A stretch of DNA of 64,000 nt from Bacteroidaceae bacterium. Its GTDB lineage: Bacteria > Bacteroidota > Bacteroidia > Bacteroidales > Bacteroidaceae. The translations under genes were made by a program, and so were the position numbers. This document shows, piece by piece, positions 63,972 through 64,000 of the stretch (position 1 is the first letter of the stretch; every line of letters starts with the position of its first letter). The stretch covers positions 1-64,000 of the forward strand of contig JAFYPU010000014.1 of the NCBI GenBank assembly GCA_017547385.1. The letters run 5' to 3'. The notes under the pieces were generated by a model. It was given only the letters and a program-made list of their open reading frames with translations, ran no database searches and was not told where the DNA came from.

Positions 63972-64000
63972 GCGGCAGTAGCTCAGTTGGTAGAGCGTCG
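63972..64000 (+). tRNA. tRNA, 5' part only (possibly tRNA-Gly)
   Basis: GCGGCAG forms a 5' acceptor arm, then TAGCTCAGTTGGTAGAGC gives a standard D-arm. The window ends before the anticodon. The acceptor sequence resembles Bacteroidetes tRNA-Gly, but identity is not shown. Confidence 0.8.

Overview
The window is chromosomal DNA from a Bacteroidales bacterium, most likely Prevotellaceae. The sequence shows this in several ways: Bacteroidetes -33/-7 promoters (TTTG, about 19 bp, TAnnTTTG) stand before many genes; lineage families are present (DUF4494, DUF4923, DUF1599, the BT_3928-type membrane protein beside tpiA, an EF-G2-like factor, a T9SS-like C-terminus); and there is a TPP riboswitch in front of a TonB-dependent receptor. 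It is almost entirely housekeeping DNA with coding on both strands. Only the left edge (a WYL regulator and a cut helix-turn-helix gene) looks accessory. No prophage, CRISPR array or complete insertion sequence was seen.

Layout. 1-1.0 kb: HTH fragment and WYL regulator (-), then an 858-bp gene-free gap. 1.9-12.1 kb (+): gyrA, two paralogous TPR proteins, an M3 peptidase, a dCMP deaminase-like protein, an S41 protease and 5-formyl-THF cyclo-ligase. 12.3-17.7 kb (+): purB, an RsuA/RluB-type pseudouridine synthase with a disordered N-terminus, asnS and an acyltransferase. 18.2-25.2 kb (-): a full glycine cleavage block (lplA, gcvT, gcvH, gcvPA, gcvPB, lpdA). 25.4-31.9 kb (-): mazG and the menaquinone genes menF, menD, menB and a fused menC-menE. 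32.1-35.7 kb (+): TPP riboswitch, a thiamine-type TonB receptor and RNase Z. 35.9-39.8 kb (-): a YggS-like protein, DUF4494 and a TlpA-like thioredoxin protein. 40.5-42.0 kb (+): a Ser/Thr kinase with MORN repeats. 42.2-44.4 kb (-): an EF-G2-like factor. 45.0-49.5 kb (+): a HemW-like radical SAM protein, an M6 metalloprotease, DUF4923 and an HD protein. 49.6-54.2 kb (-): a Dna2-like nuclease-helicase and an MltF-like lytic transglycosylase. 54.3-58.4 kb (+): a Dabb protein, an NhaC antiporter and dnaG. 58.5-59.7 kb (-): a porin. 60.2-64.0 kb (+): DUF1599, a BT_3928/TpiA fused reading frame, a SPOR protein, folE and the start of a tRNA.

The most unusual signal is intergenic. Seven loci (9713, 17930, 25294, 34633, 44692, 56144, 59919) carry an array of 19-nt dyads, each a 7-nt arm, a 5-nt core and a 7-nt arm, repeated every 21 bp (21-22 bp at one locus). 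Five arrays have three units and are exactly 61 bp; the others have four and six. Cores come mostly from a small set (AGCAC/GTGCT, AGGCC/GGCCT, AGGCG/CGCCT), while arm words are largely uniform within a locus and differ between loci. I do not recognise this family. A second repeat class is a palindromic cassette carrying a near-identical promoter, found at mazG, the DUF4494 gene and (half only) dnaG. Other points of interest are the in-frame menC-menE and BT_3928-tpiA fusions, an EF-G homologue lacking the catalytic histidine, and a probably leaderless dnaG transcript.
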